A stretch of 64,000 bases of DNA from Flagellimonas amphidinii (GTDB lineage Bacteria; Bacteroidota; Bacteroidia; Flavobacteriales; Flavobacteriaceae). The notes under the pieces are model-generated. The model was given only the letters and a program-made list of their open reading frames with translations. It was not told the DNA's origin and did not search any database. How positions within the stretch are numbered: position 1 is the first letter of the stretch; every line of letters begins with the position of its first letter. This document shows, piece by piece, positions 25,966-37,241 of this stretch. Where the stretch lies: contig NZ_JABFNN010000031.1 of the NCBI RefSeq assembly GCF_013090115.1, forward strand, positions 1 to 64,000. Direction: 5' to 3'. The translations under genes and the position numbers were made by a program.

Positions 25966-26480
25966 TTGCCATACTAAGTATATTTTTCCTTGGTTTTTTG
26001 GGTTTTGGACAAGAAATTGAGGAAGGCGTGCCATGGAGTATGGAGAAAAGACTTACGTGGTCTGATTTTAAAGGTAAAGTGCCCCCAGCGGCAGTTCCCG
26101 CTGCTACTACTGCCAGTGGAATCAGTTATTCCTACACAGCCAATTTAATTCATCATGAAGTGCATTTGGATTTTGAAGTAAATGCCTATTTCTATCCCAA
26201 TGAATCTTGGTACAAACCTGATATTTGTGATGACTTGACCTTGAGCCATGAACAACTCCATTTTGACATTGCAGAACTCTTCGCCCGTAAAATGCGGGAT
26301 AAACTGAAGCGTACCTCATTTTCAGATAATGTAAAAGCGGAAATACGCAAGATCTATCAAGAAATATTGAAAGAGTTGCAAGATTATCAGGAGTTGTACG
26401 ATTGGGAAACCGACTTTTCACGCAAGCGTGCAAAACAGTTGGAATGGAACCAGAAAGTCGACAGTCTTCTGAACAATTGA
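25953..26480 (+). CDS. DUF922 family secreted putative zinc protease
   Basis: 175 aa from TTG at 25953, inside the osmC end; the hydrophobic segment that follows (VVAILSIFFLGFLGFGQ) is a signal peptide, and there is no suitable ATG before it. The mature part has WSDFKGKVP, typical of DUF922, and the zincin motif HEQLH (HExxH) with a downstream acidic helix. A metal-dependent peptidase in the periplasm is plausible, though DUF922 proteins are not characterised. Last gene of the guaA run; the next gene is convergent, 27 nt away, without a visible hairpin terminator. Confidence 0.72.
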   Translation: MGKVVAILSIFFLGFLGFGQEIEEGVPWSMEKRLTWSDFKGKVPPAAVPAATTASGISYSYTANLIHHEVHLDFEVNAYFYPNESWYKPDICDDLTLSHEQLHFDIAELFARKMRDKLKRTSFSDNVKAEIRKIYQEILKELQDYQELYDWETDFSRKRAKQLEWNQKVDSLLNN

Positions 26481-26507
26481 CCTATTATTAGCCCTTGCAA
26501 TAGTTAC

Positions 26508-27371
26508 TTACACATCACACCTTAAAAAAGCATCCTTTAATGCAGCAATCTTGTCTTCCCAGGTAACGATGAACTCTTGGGCCACATATCCCTTAAAACC
26601 AGTGTCCAATATCGCTTTGATGATGGCAGGGTAGTACAATTCTTGGGTTTCATCAATTTCATGACGTCCAGGAACCCCAGCCGTATGGTAATGTCCAAAA
26701 TAGGGATGGTAGTTTTGTATACTTCGGATGATATCTCCTTCTTGGATTTGCATATGGTAAATGTCATATAACAATTTGAAGTTGTCGCTGCCCAAATGTT
26801 TGCAGAGTTCAACTCCCCAGATGCTACTATCGCACATATAGTCTGGATGGTTCACTTGATTAAATAGCTCCATTTGAATCACCACGCCGTGTTTTTCTGC
26901 CAAAGGCATTATTTGTGAAAGCCCGTCTACACAATTCTGCAATCCCACATAATCGTTCATTCCTCTTCGGTTCCCGCTAAAACAAATGAGGTTGGTGTAA
27001 CCAGCTTCGGCTACTTGAGGAATGATTTCTGTATAATTTTTGATAAGCTGCTCATGGTATTTGGGGTCGTTCCAACCTTCTGTCAAACTAATTTCTGCTC
27101 CATTGCACATAGAACAATGGATATCATATTTCTTCAACAATGGCCAATCCTTGGGGCCTATGAGATCAATTGCTTTAATGCCAAGTTCATTCAATGTTTT
27201 AAGGAAATCCTCTAAAGGAATATCGCCAAAACACCATTGGCAAACACTATGGTTGATATTGTTTTTAAGCTTAAAATCTTTTTGGGTAGAAAGTTGTTGT
27301 CCCAATGCTGAACTTGCGGCTAAGCCTGTAGAACCTAAGGCAGCTGCGGTAATAAAATTGCGTCTTTTCAT
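26508..27371 (-). CDS. Hydroxypyruvate isomerase-like TIM-barrel protein with Tat-type signal
   Basis: 287 aa. The N-terminus MKRRNFITAAALGSTG is a typical Bacteroidota twin-arginine signal (RRNF). The mature protein matches the hydroxypyruvate isomerase / AP endonuclease 2 TIM barrel: MELFNQVNH, LLYDIYHMQIQEGD, GHYHTAGVPGRHEIDE and YVAQEFIVTW supply the metal-binding Glu, Asp and His residues. It probably isomerises a small sugar or hydroxypyruvate in the periplasm; the substrate is not known. Transcribed divergently from the DUF3820 gene, 46 nt apart. Confidence 0.8.
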   Translation of the reverse strand: MKRRNFITAAALGSTGLAASSALGQQLSTQKDFKLKNNINHSVCQWCFGDIPLEDFLKTLNELGIKAIDLIGPKDWPLLKKYDIHCSMCNGAEISLTEGWNDPKYHEQLIKNYTEIIPQVAEAGYTNLICFSGNRRGMNDYVGLQNCVDGLSQIMPLAEKHGVVIQMELFNQVNHPDYMCDSSIWGVELCKHLGSDNFKLLYDIYHMQIQEGDIIRSIQNYHPYFGHYHTAGVPGRHEIDETQELYYPAIIKAILDTGFKGYVAQEFIVTWEDKIAALKDAFLRCDV

Positions 27372-27417
27372 TGTTTATGGTGATTGTAGCAAGAAAGATA
27401 GTACATTGGATCCACAA

Positions 27418-29368
<1,951 letters not shown>

Positions 29369-29410
29369 CCACCGAAATTACCAATAAAGATTTTCTACTA
29401 AATAATTTTC

Positions 29411-31288
29411 ATGGAAGAGAAGAAGCTGGATATCAATTCCATAATTGGCTTTGTACTGATTTTTGGGATATTAATTTTTATGTTTTACCAAAATCAGCCC
29501 ACACCAGAGGAATTGGAGGCCCAAAAAGCACAACAAGAACAAGCTGAGGCCGAAGCTAAGCAAGCAGAGGAAACTGAAAAACAACCCATCGTTGAGACAC
29601 CGACCATTAATACCAAAGATTCTACGGCAGTTGCCGATTATAAGAGTTCCGTGGGAGCGTTTGGATTCACCGCTGTTTCTGAAGGAACCACAAAACTTGA
29701 AAACGAAGTACTTTATTTGGAGATAGCAAATAAAGGCGGACAGATAGTTGAGGCCAGAATGAAAAATTTTGTGACCTATGATTCAGTTCCTGTTTATTTG
29801 GTCAAAGATGGAAACGCCAATTTTGCCCTTAATTTTTCAACTTCAGATAATAGAGCGCTTACAAGTACCGATTTGTTTTTTGAGCCTTCGTTTTCTAAAA
29901 ATGGAGAAAATCAAGTGCTTTCAATGAAGGCCAAAGTTTCCAACAATCAATTTTTGGAATATCGCTACGAAATGAGACCCAATGAATATTTGGTTGATTT
30001 TACTATTCGTTCTCAGGGATTGAACGGAGTTATCAATAGCGGACGACCTATAACTTTGAATTGGGATTTTAAAGGTATTCGCCACAATAAGAGTGTTCGA
30101 TATGAAAATCGATATACTAGATTGACCTATAATCATGATGAAGGTAAAGTCAGTAAACTTTCTGAAAGCAGTGATTTGGATGAAGAAACGGAAGAGGACA
30201 TCAAATGGTTGTCGTATCGTCAGCACTTTTTCAGTTCCATATTAGCGTCGGATGAGCATTTTAAAACAGCCGAGTTAACTTCCAAAAATCTTGTAGAAGA
30301 AGAAAGAAAGGATATTTTGTTCACCAAAGAATACAGCTCTAAATTGCCGTTGCAGTTGCAAGGAGGGGAGCTTTCACAAAACATGCATTGGTATTATGGC
30401 CCTACCGATGTAAAAGTTTTGGATGACTATAAAGATTTAGGCTTGGTTGATTCTATTCCCTTCGGATGGGGTATTTTTGGTTGGATCAACCGCTTTGTGT
30501 TTACGCCTTTTTACGGATTTTTAAGTTCTTTTCTGCCTTACGGAATTGCTATCATTATTATGACCATTTTGGTACGTTTGGCCTTATCGCCCGTAACTTA
30601 CAAGTCCTACCTTTCTCAGGCTAAGATGAAAGTGTTGAAACCCGAAATCACGGAAATCAATGAGAAGTATAAGGACAATGCCATGAAGAAGCAGCAAGAA
30701 ACCATGAAGCTCTACAACAAGGCAGGAGTTAGTCCTATGAGTGGATGTATTCCCGCATTATTGCAGTTGCCTATTTTCTATGCCTTGTTCATGTTTTTTC
30801 CAACATCTTTTGCATTAAGACAAAAATCCTTTTTGTGGGCTGATGATTTATCTTCTTATGACTCAATCTTTGAATGGACTACTAATATTCCTTTAATATC
30901 AAGTTTTTACGGTAACCATGTTAGTTTGTTTCCGATACTTGCCTCTATTGCTATCTTTTTCTACATGATGATGACCACTGGGCAAAGCATGCAGATGCAA
31001 CAACAACCTGGTATGCCTAATATGAAGTTTATCATGTACTTATCACCCTTGATGATGTTGGTTTTCTTTAATAACTATGCCAGTGGATTAAGTTTGTACT
31101 ATTTTATTTCAAACTTGATTACCATTTTTATCATGTTGGCCATCAAGAACTACATCTTGGATGAGGATAAGATTCATGCTCAAATTCAGGAAAACAAGAA
31201 AAAACCAAAAAAGGAAAACAAGTTCCAGCGTAAAATGCGTGAGATGATGGAGCAGGCCGAGGAACAAAAAAAGACCGGTAGACGTTAA
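29411..31288 (+). CDS. yidC: Membrane protein insertase YidC
   Basis: 625 aa, the long Gram-negative form. One N-terminal helix (about 10-25) is followed by an Ala/Glu/Gln-rich linker, a large periplasmic beta-sandwich (about 75-350) and the five-helix insertase core: RLALSPVTYKSYLSQAKM has the conserved groove Arg, followed by NKAGVSPMSGCIPALLQLP. The C-terminal tail is very basic (KKKPKKENKFQRKMRE), as expected for ribosome contact. It inserts inner-membrane proteins alone or with SecYEG. Own promoter inside the end of pyrG. Confidence 0.94.
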   Translation: MEEKKLDINSIIGFVLIFGILIFMFYQNQPTPEELEAQKAQQEQAEAEAKQAEETEKQPIVETPTINTKDSTAVADYKSSVGAFGFTAVSEGTTKLENEVLYLEIANKGGQIVEARMKNFVTYDSVPVYLVKDGNANFALNFSTSDNRALTSTDLFFEPSFSKNGENQVLSMKAKVSNNQFLEYRYEMRPNEYLVDFTIRSQGLNGVINSGRPITLNWDFKGIRHNKSVRYENRYTRLTYNHDEGKVSKLSESSDLDEETEEDIKWLSYRQHFFSSILASDEHFKTAELTSKNLVEEERKDILFTKEYSSKLPLQLQGGELSQNMHWYYGPTDVKVLDDYKDLGLVDSIPFGWGIFGWINRFVFTPFYGFLSSFLPYGIAIIIMTILVRLALSPVTYKSYLSQAKMKVLKPEITEINEKYKDNAMKKQQETMKLYNKAGVSPMSGCIPALLQLPIFYALFMFFPTSFALRQKSFLWADDLSSYDSIFEWTTNIPLISSFYGNHVSLFPILASIAIFFYMMMTTGQSMQMQQQPGMPNMKFIMYLSPLMMLVFFNNYASGLSLYYFISNLITIFIMLAIKNYILDEDKIHAQIQENKKKPKKENKFQRKMREMMEQAEEQKKTGRR

Positions 31289-31342
31289 GGTTGTTCTAAT
31301 TGTGAAATTTATGAAAGCTTAAATTAAACCTTTAGGTTTATT

Positions 31343-31374
31343 TTGAGTCCAAAGAAGGTCTAGCCATAATTTTC
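31343..31374 (+). promoter_or_regulatory. Possible promoter of the basic secreted protein
   Basis: TTG at 31343-31345, 21-nt spacer, TAATTTTC at 31367-31374 (one mismatch), 5 nt before the ATG. Confidence 0.4.
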
Positions 31375-31379
31375 ACACG

Positions 31380-31934
31380 ATGAAGAACTTACGTTTAGCT
31401 ATGTTTCTTTTTGCATGCTTATCTATTGGCTCACTTCAATATGTTGAGGCTCAAGTCTACAGAGCTTCGCAGGAAAGGCGTATGATACGTAGAAAAGTAC
31501 GCCGACATAACCGTAGGGTTGTCCAAAGAACCATAAGACGTTTACCAGCCAATACCCGGCCCGTAATTTACAGAAGGGCTACCTATTATCCAGTAGGAGG
31601 TATGTACTATGTAAAACGCAGGGGTGCTTACGTAAGAGCATTTCCGCCAAGAGGTTTTCGTTTGAGAGTGTTGCCCGCAACAGCAGTTGCTTTAACTGTT
31701 AGAGGAACTGCTTACCGTTATGCAGATGGTTTGTTCTACCAGAATGTTGATGGAGATGAGTTTGAAGTGGCTAGTCCACCCGTTGGAGCAGTTGTAGAGT
31801 CCCTTCCAGATGATGCAGAAGAAATTGATTTTGGTGGTGTGTCAGCTTATGAACTTAATGAGGCCATATATAAAGCTGTAGAAGATGGTTATGAGATTAT
31901 CGATGTGTTGGAACAGGAAGAAGAGGAGAACTGA
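31380..31934 (+). CDS. Secreted Arg/Tyr-rich protein, DUF6515-like
   Basis: 184 aa with a signal peptide (ends YVEAQ). After it comes a strongly basic segment (about 28-60, dominated by Arg: RRMIRRKVRRHNRRVVQR), then Tyr-rich strands (YYPVGGMYYVKRRGAYV, YRYADGLFYQNV) resembling DUF6515, and a very acidic C-terminus (VLEQEEEEN). The split charge suggests electrostatic self-association or binding to a polyanion such as LPS or extracellular DNA. Function unknown. A strong terminator follows. Confidence 0.55.
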   Translation: MKNLRLAMFLFACLSIGSLQYVEAQVYRASQERRMIRRKVRRHNRRVVQRTIRRLPANTRPVIYRRATYYPVGGMYYVKRRGAYVRAFPPRGFRLRVLPATAVALTVRGTAYRYADGLFYQNVDGDEFEVASPPVGAVVESLPDDAEEIDFGGVSAYELNEAIYKAVEDGYEIIDVLEQEEEEN

Positions 31935-31965
31935 TCTACCATAAAATTTGAAAGAATTGCACAAA

Positions 31966-31995
31966 AAAACTCCCTCAAAACTTTGGGGGAGTTTT
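31966..31995 (+). terminator. Terminator of the DUF6515-like gene
   Basis: AAAACTCCC pairs perfectly with GGGAGTTTT around TCAAAACTTTGG, followed by CC and AATTATT; A-runs before it allow bidirectional use. Confidence 0.8.
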
Positions 31996-32146
31996 CCAAT
32001 TATTGGTGAAGTTTGGAAAGATTTGGGACTACAAATATGGGGCCTAAAATTGAGGTTGAAAATTAATAGTTGTCAATGGGAGGGTTTTGTATGGTAAAGA
32101 GACCCCTTTTGATGTGTCATCGATGAACGGTATATTGCAATAGATT

Positions 32147-32183
32147 AAAAGCTCTCAAAGGTTTAGTTTTGAGAGCTTTTTTT
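32147..32183 (+). terminator. Second terminator, end of an apparently geneless segment
   Basis: AAAAGCTCTCAAA pairs with TTTGAGAGCTTTT, followed by TTTG. It is oriented to stop plus-strand transcription, 150 nt after the previous terminator. It could instead work backwards, for the FAS1 gene ending at 32221. Confidence 0.75.
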
Positions 32184-32220
32184 GTAGTATAAGGACTACT
32201 TTTATAGGATTTGACCTGCT

Positions 32221-34095
32221 TTAATTGGTAGTGTCAGGAATCAGTACGGCATCCAATACATGAATTACACCATTGATGGCCTGTACGTCAACTGCATCAA
32301 TCCCAATGCCTGTATTACCAGCCCCGTCTGTAACATCGGCAATATTGCCATTTGTGCCTGGTAATGTGATGGTAAAGGTATCTCCTTCCAAAGTAGCTGG
32401 GGTTACTGTATTTCCATCAGGAGTTAAATCTCCAGAGCGTATGTTGGCTCCACCAATAACGTGATGCTGTAGAATAGGAGTTAAATCATCTTCAGCAGGT
32501 ATTGCTGCAAGTGCTGCAAAAGCATCGTTAGTAGGTGCAAAAACCGTGAATGGGTCAGAACCTGCTCCATCTTGTGCTGAAAGTACAGCAACAAAATCTG
32601 TTGCTGGGGTTAATTCTGTAAGTGCTTGAACCAAAGTAGAGAAGTTAGGGTCTGCTGTTGCGAATGTTACAACTGTTGGTAGGTCAATAACAGCATCAAC
32701 AGCATGTATAACTCCATTTGTGGCAACAATATCTGCCAAAGCCACGTTGCTCACTCCATTAAGCGTTACTCCATCATCTGTATTAATGTATAGGCTCAAA
32801 TTTTCATCAGTATCAAATTCAGCAGCTGTGTTTACGTAAGAATTGGTCAAACCTGAAGAGAAAGCGGAAGCCCCAACTACCACATGGTTAGACAAAATGG
32901 CATCCAATGCATTTGAATTTTGATTGGTAAACGCAGCAAAAGCATCGTTTACAGGTGCAAAAACGGTAAATTCTTCTTCTTCATTTGAAAGAAGGTCAGT
33001 GAAAGTTGTATTTCCTCCATCTGTTAAGGCATCCACCAGAGATGTTAGATTGGGATTTGCAACTGCATGGTCAACAATGTTGGGCAAATCTATTACAGCA
33101 TCCACTACATGGACAACTCCATTCAATGCTTTTACATTTGGAGTATCCACAGTAGCAACACCGTTGAAAACTACTCCGTCTGATGTATCGAAGAAAATAC
33201 TCATATTTTGCTCCCCTGCGCCAGTAGCCAAGGTGTTTTCGTATCCAGAACCAAGTGTTGTCAAGTCTGTGGACATGATTTCGCCACTAATAACATGATT
33301 CAATAATACATTGGTAAGAACATCAACAGGAATGTCACCAAGCGCCGCTCCATCCAAGAAAGCGGTAAAAGCCTCGTCTGTTGGTGCTAAAACGGTAAAG
33401 GGACCATCACCACGTAAAACCGTTGGCAAATCACCATTGGCTGCGGTAAGTGCAGCAACTAGACTTTGTAAGTTCTCATTGGCGATGGCTAAATCTGTAA
33501 TGGGAACAAGAATGATATCTGCTAGTTCATCAAGAATAGCTTGTGGCAACAAAACTTTATTGATAATATGTACCACCCCATTGGATGTTTCAACATTGGC
33601 AGTAGTTACTTGAGCATCAACATCGGTGGCATCTCCGATAAATACGCCACCATCTGTTGAAACTGTTAGTGTACTTCCTTGAAGAGTAGTAAGAGTTTGA
33701 CCATCGGTCAAATCAGTACTTAAAGCTGCTGCTCCGGAAATTACATGATACGTTAAAATGGTGGCTAAAAGGTTTTGCAATTCCTGAGTGTTGAAATCAT
33801 CTAAGGAATCAAATCCATCTAGTTGAGCCAATAAATCTGAAAAAGCAGCATTGGTAGGTGCAAAAACGGTGAAAGGGCCGTCTCCACTTAAAGCACTAAT
33901 CAAATCGTTATCGGCACTTTCGTCCGCTTTTTGTAGTGCAGCTACCAAGCTGCTGAGGTCTGATGTTGCCTGTGCAGCTTCAACAACATTGTTTTGTTCT
34001 TCTGGTGTTGGATTAGGATTTTCGTTGTCGTCATTGGAACATGACGCAATAATTGTTAAGAATAATAAGAATGACAATCTTTTTAGTGCTTTCAT
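32221..34095 (-). CDS. Surface lipoprotein with four FAS1 (fasciclin) domains
   Basis: 624 aa. Lipobox IASC (Cys about 19) is followed by SNDDNENPNPTPEEQ, an acidic surface-export signal and linker. Four FAS1 domains follow at about 40-190, 195-340, 345-475 and 480-620. Each has the H1 box (PFTVFAPTNAAF, PFTVLAPTDEAF, EFTVFAPVNDAF, PFTVFAPTNDAF) and the H2 box ending in NGVVHxxxxV. FAS1 modules mediate cell adhesion and matrix binding. The DNA repeats within the gene reflect these domains. Probably attached to the outer face of the outer membrane. Its upstream region is a long AT-rich gap. Confidence 0.88.
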   Translation of the reverse strand: MKALKRLSFLLFLTIIASCSNDDNENPNPTPEEQNNVVEAAQATSDLSSLVAALQKADESADNDLISALSGDGPFTVFAPTNAAFSDLLAQLDGFDSLDDFNTQELQNLLATILTYHVISGAAALSTDLTDGQTLTTLQGSTLTVSTDGGVFIGDATDVDAQVTTANVETSNGVVHIINKVLLPQAILDELADIILVPITDLAIANENLQSLVAALTAANGDLPTVLRGDGPFTVLAPTDEAFTAFLDGAALGDIPVDVLTNVLLNHVISGEIMSTDLTTLGSGYENTLATGAGEQNMSIFFDTSDGVVFNGVATVDTPNVKALNGVVHVVDAVIDLPNIVDHAVANPNLTSLVDALTDGGNTTFTDLLSNEEEEFTVFAPVNDAFAAFTNQNSNALDAILSNHVVVGASAFSSGLTNSYVNTAAEFDTDENLSLYINTDDGVTLNGVSNVALADIVATNGVIHAVDAVIDLPTVVTFATADPNFSTLVQALTELTPATDFVAVLSAQDGAGSDPFTVFAPTNDAFAALAAIPAEDDLTPILQHHVIGGANIRSGDLTPDGNTVTPATLEGDTFTITLPGTNGNIADVTDGAGNTGIGIDAVDVQAINGVIHVLDAVLIPDTTN

Positions 34096-34530
34096 GAGAA
34101 TATCTTTAGATTATTAATTGTTTAATGCTTTAAAGATATATTTGAACAAAAAAGGTTGCGTTATGTTTATGTTTTTTTATAAAAAGTTTAACAAAATTGA
34201 TGTATAGGTCAACTGTTTAACTTGAAAATTTTATAAAATTTTTAATAAAGTATTGATTATTAAGTATAAAAGTAAGGCTATTCTTGTTTTTTTACTTATT
34301 ATAAGCATGTTGTAAATCAATAATTTAATCTTATTCATTTAGATAGAAGTAAAAAACATATAATCACTTTTGTTTAATTAATTATAAATTAATTTAATCA
34401 TTTGTATCTCATTAATAGTATAAAGATGTATTAGGTTTAAACATTTGATTAAGCCTTATATAGAAATACTGGCCTACCTATGTGGTTTTTATTTTTCTAA
34501 CTGTAAGGTAGGTATCCATAGAATAGACTA
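34096..34530. other. AT-rich intergenic region
   Basis: Very low GC and no credible gene. It holds short AT palindromes, a weak minus-strand TATCTTTA box (34123-34130) that could serve the FAS1 gene, and an inverted repeat CCTACCT (34473-34479) / AGGTAGG (34506-34512) of unknown role, about 45-80 bp upstream of the mnmA -7 box. Confidence 0.5.
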
Positions 34531-34563
34531 TTGTTAGTCAATGAGTACCATTTTGTATTTTTG
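34531..34563 (+). promoter_or_regulatory. Promoter of mnmA
   Basis: TTG at 34531-34533, 22-nt spacer, TATTTTTG at 34556-34563, then 18 nt to the ATG. Close to the flavobacterial consensus. Confidence 0.62.
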
Positions 34564-34581
34564 TACCCATAAAACTTTGAA

Positions 34582-35772
34582 ATGAAAAAGGTTGTAGTTG
34601 GACTTTCTGGAGGTGTGGATTCGAGCGTTACGGCCTACCTGCTTAAAGAGCAGGGGTATGACGTTATCGGACTTTTTATGAAAAACTGGCATGATGATTC
34701 AGTAATCATTTCAGAAGAATGTCCATGGGTAGAGGATAGTAATGATGCTTTAATTGTTGCAGAAAAATTGGGCATTCCCTTTCAGACAGTAGATTTAAGT
34801 GTAGAATACAAGGAGCGTATTGTAGATTACATGTTTAGTGAATATGAGAAGGGGAGAACACCTAATCCTGATGTGCTGTGTAATAGGGAAATTAAGTTTG
34901 ATGTCTTTTTAAAAATCGCTTTGCAACTAGGGGCTGATTATGTGGCTACAGGACATTATTGTAGAAAAGGGACTATACAAAATGAAGATGGTTCTGAAAC
35001 CTATCAGCTTTTAGCCGGAAAAGACAATAATAAGGATCAATCTTATTTTTTATGCCAACTTTCGCAAGAACAATTGTCCAAAACCTTGTTTCCAATTGGG
35101 GAACTTACCAAACCGCAAGTACGTCAAATAGCTGCAGAAAATGATTTGATCACAGCTGACAAGAAAGATTCACAGGGATTGTGTTTTATAGGAAAAGTGC
35201 ATTTGCCAGAGTTTCTTCAACAAAAATTGAAACCTAAGAAAGGTGTTATCGTAGAAGTGCCGAACAACGCAAACCAATACGATGTTGTGGAGCCCAGCTT
35301 TTCCAATAAGAGAGAAGAATTGGCATTTCATTCTGAAAAACCTGTTTATACGGAAACAGATGGAAAAGTAGTGGGTGAACATCAAGGAGCTCATTATTTT
35401 ACTATAGGTCAACGTAAAGGACTTAATGTAGGAGGTACCAAAGAACCATTATTTGTTATTGATACCGATGTTGATAAGAATATTATCTACACGGGGCAAG
35501 GGAAACAACATCCTGGACTCTACCGTCATACACTTTTTGTTAAGGAAGACGAATTGCATTGGGTACGTCCTGATTTATCCTTGAAAGTAGATGAAACAAT
35601 GGAGGTAATGGCACGAATTAGATACAGGCAGCCTTTGCAGAAAGCTACTTTATATAGGATTGAAAATGGACTCTACGTGGATTTCAAAGAAAAACAATCC
35701 GCCATTACTGAAGGACAATTTGTTGCCTGGTATATTGAAGATGAATTGGTAGGTTCAGGAGTAATTTCATGA
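34582..35772 (+). CDS. mnmA: tRNA 2-thiouridine(34) synthase MnmA
   Basis: 396 aa. The N-terminal PP-loop [15 protein letters not shown] binds ATP; the catalytic cysteines are in [12 protein letters not shown] and [10 protein letters not shown]; the C-terminal beta domain has [15 protein letters not shown]. It thiolates the wobble uridine of Lys, Glu and Gln tRNAs using sulfur relayed from a cysteine desulfurase. An insertion after residue 215 ([20 protein letters not shown] and following) is longer than in E. coli and is the Bacteroidota form. It shares an operon with the nitronate monooxygenase-like gene 1 nt downstream. Confidence 0.93.
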   Translation: MKKVVVGLSGGVDSSVTAYLLKEQGYDVIGLFMKNWHDDSVIISEECPWVEDSNDALIVAEKLGIPFQTVDLSVEYKERIVDYMFSEYEKGRTPNPDVLCNREIKFDVFLKIALQLGADYVATGHYCRKGTIQNEDGSETYQLLAGKDNNKDQSYFLCQLSQEQLSKTLFPIGELTKPQVRQIAAENDLITADKKDSQGLCFIGKVHLPEFLQQKLKPKKGVIVEVPNNANQYDVVEPSFSNKREELAFHSEKPVYTETDGKVVGEHQGAHYFTIGQRKGLNVGGTKEPLFVIDTDVDKNIIYTGQGKQHPGLYRHTLFVKEDELHWVRPDLSLKVDETMEVMARIRYRQPLQKATLYRIENGLYVDFKEKQSAITEGQFVAWYIEDELVGSGVIS

Positions 35773-35773
35773 T

Positions 35774-36718
35774 ATGGCCCAAAACAAAATCACTAACCTT
35801 TTTCATATTCAATACCCCATTGTTCAAGCAGGAATGATTTGGACCAGTGGATGGAAATTGGCTTCCGCGGTTTCCAATGCTGGGGGACTGGGATTATTGG
35901 GGGCGGGAAGTATGTATCCCGATGTACTCAAAGCACATATTGAAAAATGCCAAAAGGCAACCACTAAACCTTTTGGGGTTAATGTTCCGATGCTATATCC
36001 TGATATTGATGAGTTGATGAAAATCATTGTCAATTCTGGGGTGAAAATTGTGTTTACTTCAGCAGGAAACCCAAAGACTTGGACAACCTTTCTAAAAGAA
36101 AACGGAATTACTGTGGTACATGTGGTGAGCAGTGTAAAATTTGCCCTGAAAGCCCAAGAAGCAGGTGTGGATGCCATAGTAGCTGAGGGTTTTGAGGCTG
36201 GGGGGCATAATGGAAGGGATGAAACCACAACCATGGTACTCATTCCTTCAGTAAAAGAAAAAATACAAATTCCTTTGATAGCTGCAGGAGGTATAGCCAC
36301 AGGAAGGGCCATGTTGGCAGCTATGGTATTGGGTGCAGATGGAGTACAGGTTGGTAGCAGGTTTGTGGCCAGTCCAGAGGCTTCTTCCCATGATTTGTTC
36401 AAAGAAATGGTGGTTAAAGCTAAAGAAGGGGATACTCATTTAACTCTTAAAGAACTGGCACCAGTTAGACTACTGAAGAACAAATTCTATCAAGATGTGC
36501 AAGATGCCTATAAAAATGGAGCTTCTGTAGAGCAATTGAAAGCTTTGTTAGGTAGGGCAAGAGCAAAAAAAGGCATGTTTGAAGGTGACTTGGAGGAAGG
36601 GGAATTGGAAATTGGACAAGTTTCTGGTTTGATTCATGAAATAAAACCCGCAGCGCAAATCGTTCAAAAATTAATGGATGAATTTAATGAAGCCAAGCAG
36701 CAAGCAGAAGATTTATAG
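35774..36718 (+). CDS. NAD(P)H-dependent flavin oxidoreductase / nitronate monooxygenase family
   Basis: 314 aa, FMN-binding TIM barrel of the 2-nitropropane dioxygenase family. The start region YPIVQAGMIWTSG, the VAEGFEAGGHNGRDE loop with the family His, and AAGGIATGRAMLAAMVLGADGVQVGSRF (phosphate-binding end; conserved GG and GS) are characteristic. Family members oxidise nitronates or reduce quinones or enoyl substrates; FabK-type enoyl reductase is an alternative. Starts 1 nt after mnmA, so co-transcribed, though no metabolic link is evident. Confidence 0.82.
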   Translation: MAQNKITNLFHIQYPIVQAGMIWTSGWKLASAVSNAGGLGLLGAGSMYPDVLKAHIEKCQKATTKPFGVNVPMLYPDIDELMKIIVNSGVKIVFTSAGNPKTWTTFLKENGITVVHVVSSVKFALKAQEAGVDAIVAEGFEAGGHNGRDETTTMVLIPSVKEKIQIPLIAAGGIATGRAMLAAMVLGADGVQVGSRFVASPEASSHDLFKEMVVKAKEGDTHLTLKELAPVRLLKNKFYQDVQDAYKNGASVEQLKALLGRARAKKGMFEGDLEEGELEIGQVSGLIHEIKPAAQIVQKLMDEFNEAKQQAEDL

Positions 36719-36748
36719 GCTTTAAGTACACAAAACCTAAACTTTTTA

Positions 36749-36756
36749 TACATTTA
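36749..36756 (+). promoter_or_regulatory. Possible -7 box (TACATTTA) of the YfiM-like gene
   Basis: TAnnTTTA ending 8 nt before the ATG at 36765; no TTG at -33. Confidence 0.3.
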
Positions 36757-36764
36757 CGCTGCGC

Positions 36765-37241
36765 ATGAGAACACTAATCCCCACACTGGTCTTTTTAATG
36801 CTCGCTTCGTATTGCCATGGTCAAGTAGAGCGAGACAAAGCACTTCATTTTCTGGGAGGAAACCTTTTTGGTTTGGCAGGAGCTGGTATTGCTAAACAAA
36901 TGTCTGATGGAAATCGCGTATGGACTTTTATAGGCTCTGTTGCGGGAAGTGCCATAATAGGTGTCGCTAAAGAAGCTGTGGATTCTGGCCAACAAGATAA
37001 CGGTTGGGACAACGACGATTTAGCCGCAACAGTTCTTGGTGGTGTAACAGTTGGTGTGACTATCGAACTTTTTTCTAAGAAAGACAAAGAAAAAAGACTA
37101 CGTGGACAATATTCGCATGTAGATTTTAAAGAGCAAAAATTTGAATCGTTACCAATAAATACTGAATTTGTTGTGTACGATGGTAAACTTCCTTCCTTAA
37201 ACTCTTTTGGAATCCCGCAAGCGATTCTTCAGACTAAATAA
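36765..37241 (+). CDS. YfiM-like exported protein
   Basis: 158 aa with a signal peptide (ends SYCHGQ). The pattern DKALHFLGGNLFG, GxxKEAVDS and NDDLAATVLGG resembles the YfiM family of small envelope proteins (conserved DKxxHF, KE and D residues around two hydrophobic segments). Function unknown. A hydrophilic C-terminal 50 residues follow. Its 3' end overlaps the convergent DUF58 gene by 8 nt. Confidence 0.6.
   Translation: MRTLIPTLVFLMLASYCHGQVERDKALHFLGGNLFGLAGAGIAKQMSDGNRVWTFIGSVAGSAIIGVAKEAVDSGQQDNGWDNDDLAATVLGGVTVGVTIELFSKKDKEKRLRGQYSHVDFKEQKFESLPINTEFVVYDGKLPSLNSFGIPQAILQTK

Noticed and set aside
27040-27417. Long N-terminal extension of the DUF3820 gene
   Set aside because: It runs antisense through the hydroxypyruvate isomerase-like gene and lacks family similarity; the DUF3820 domain starts near 27418.
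32500-33900. Repeated 20-30 bp DNA segments, such as copies of a GGTGCAAAAAC-type motif
   Set aside because: They encode the conserved H1 box of the four FAS1 domains and are not independent DNA repeats.
35824-36402. 192-codon antisense frame in the nitronate monooxygenase-like gene
   Set aside because: Shadow of a strongly conserved gene; Ser/Thr/Pro-rich composition typical of antisense translation.
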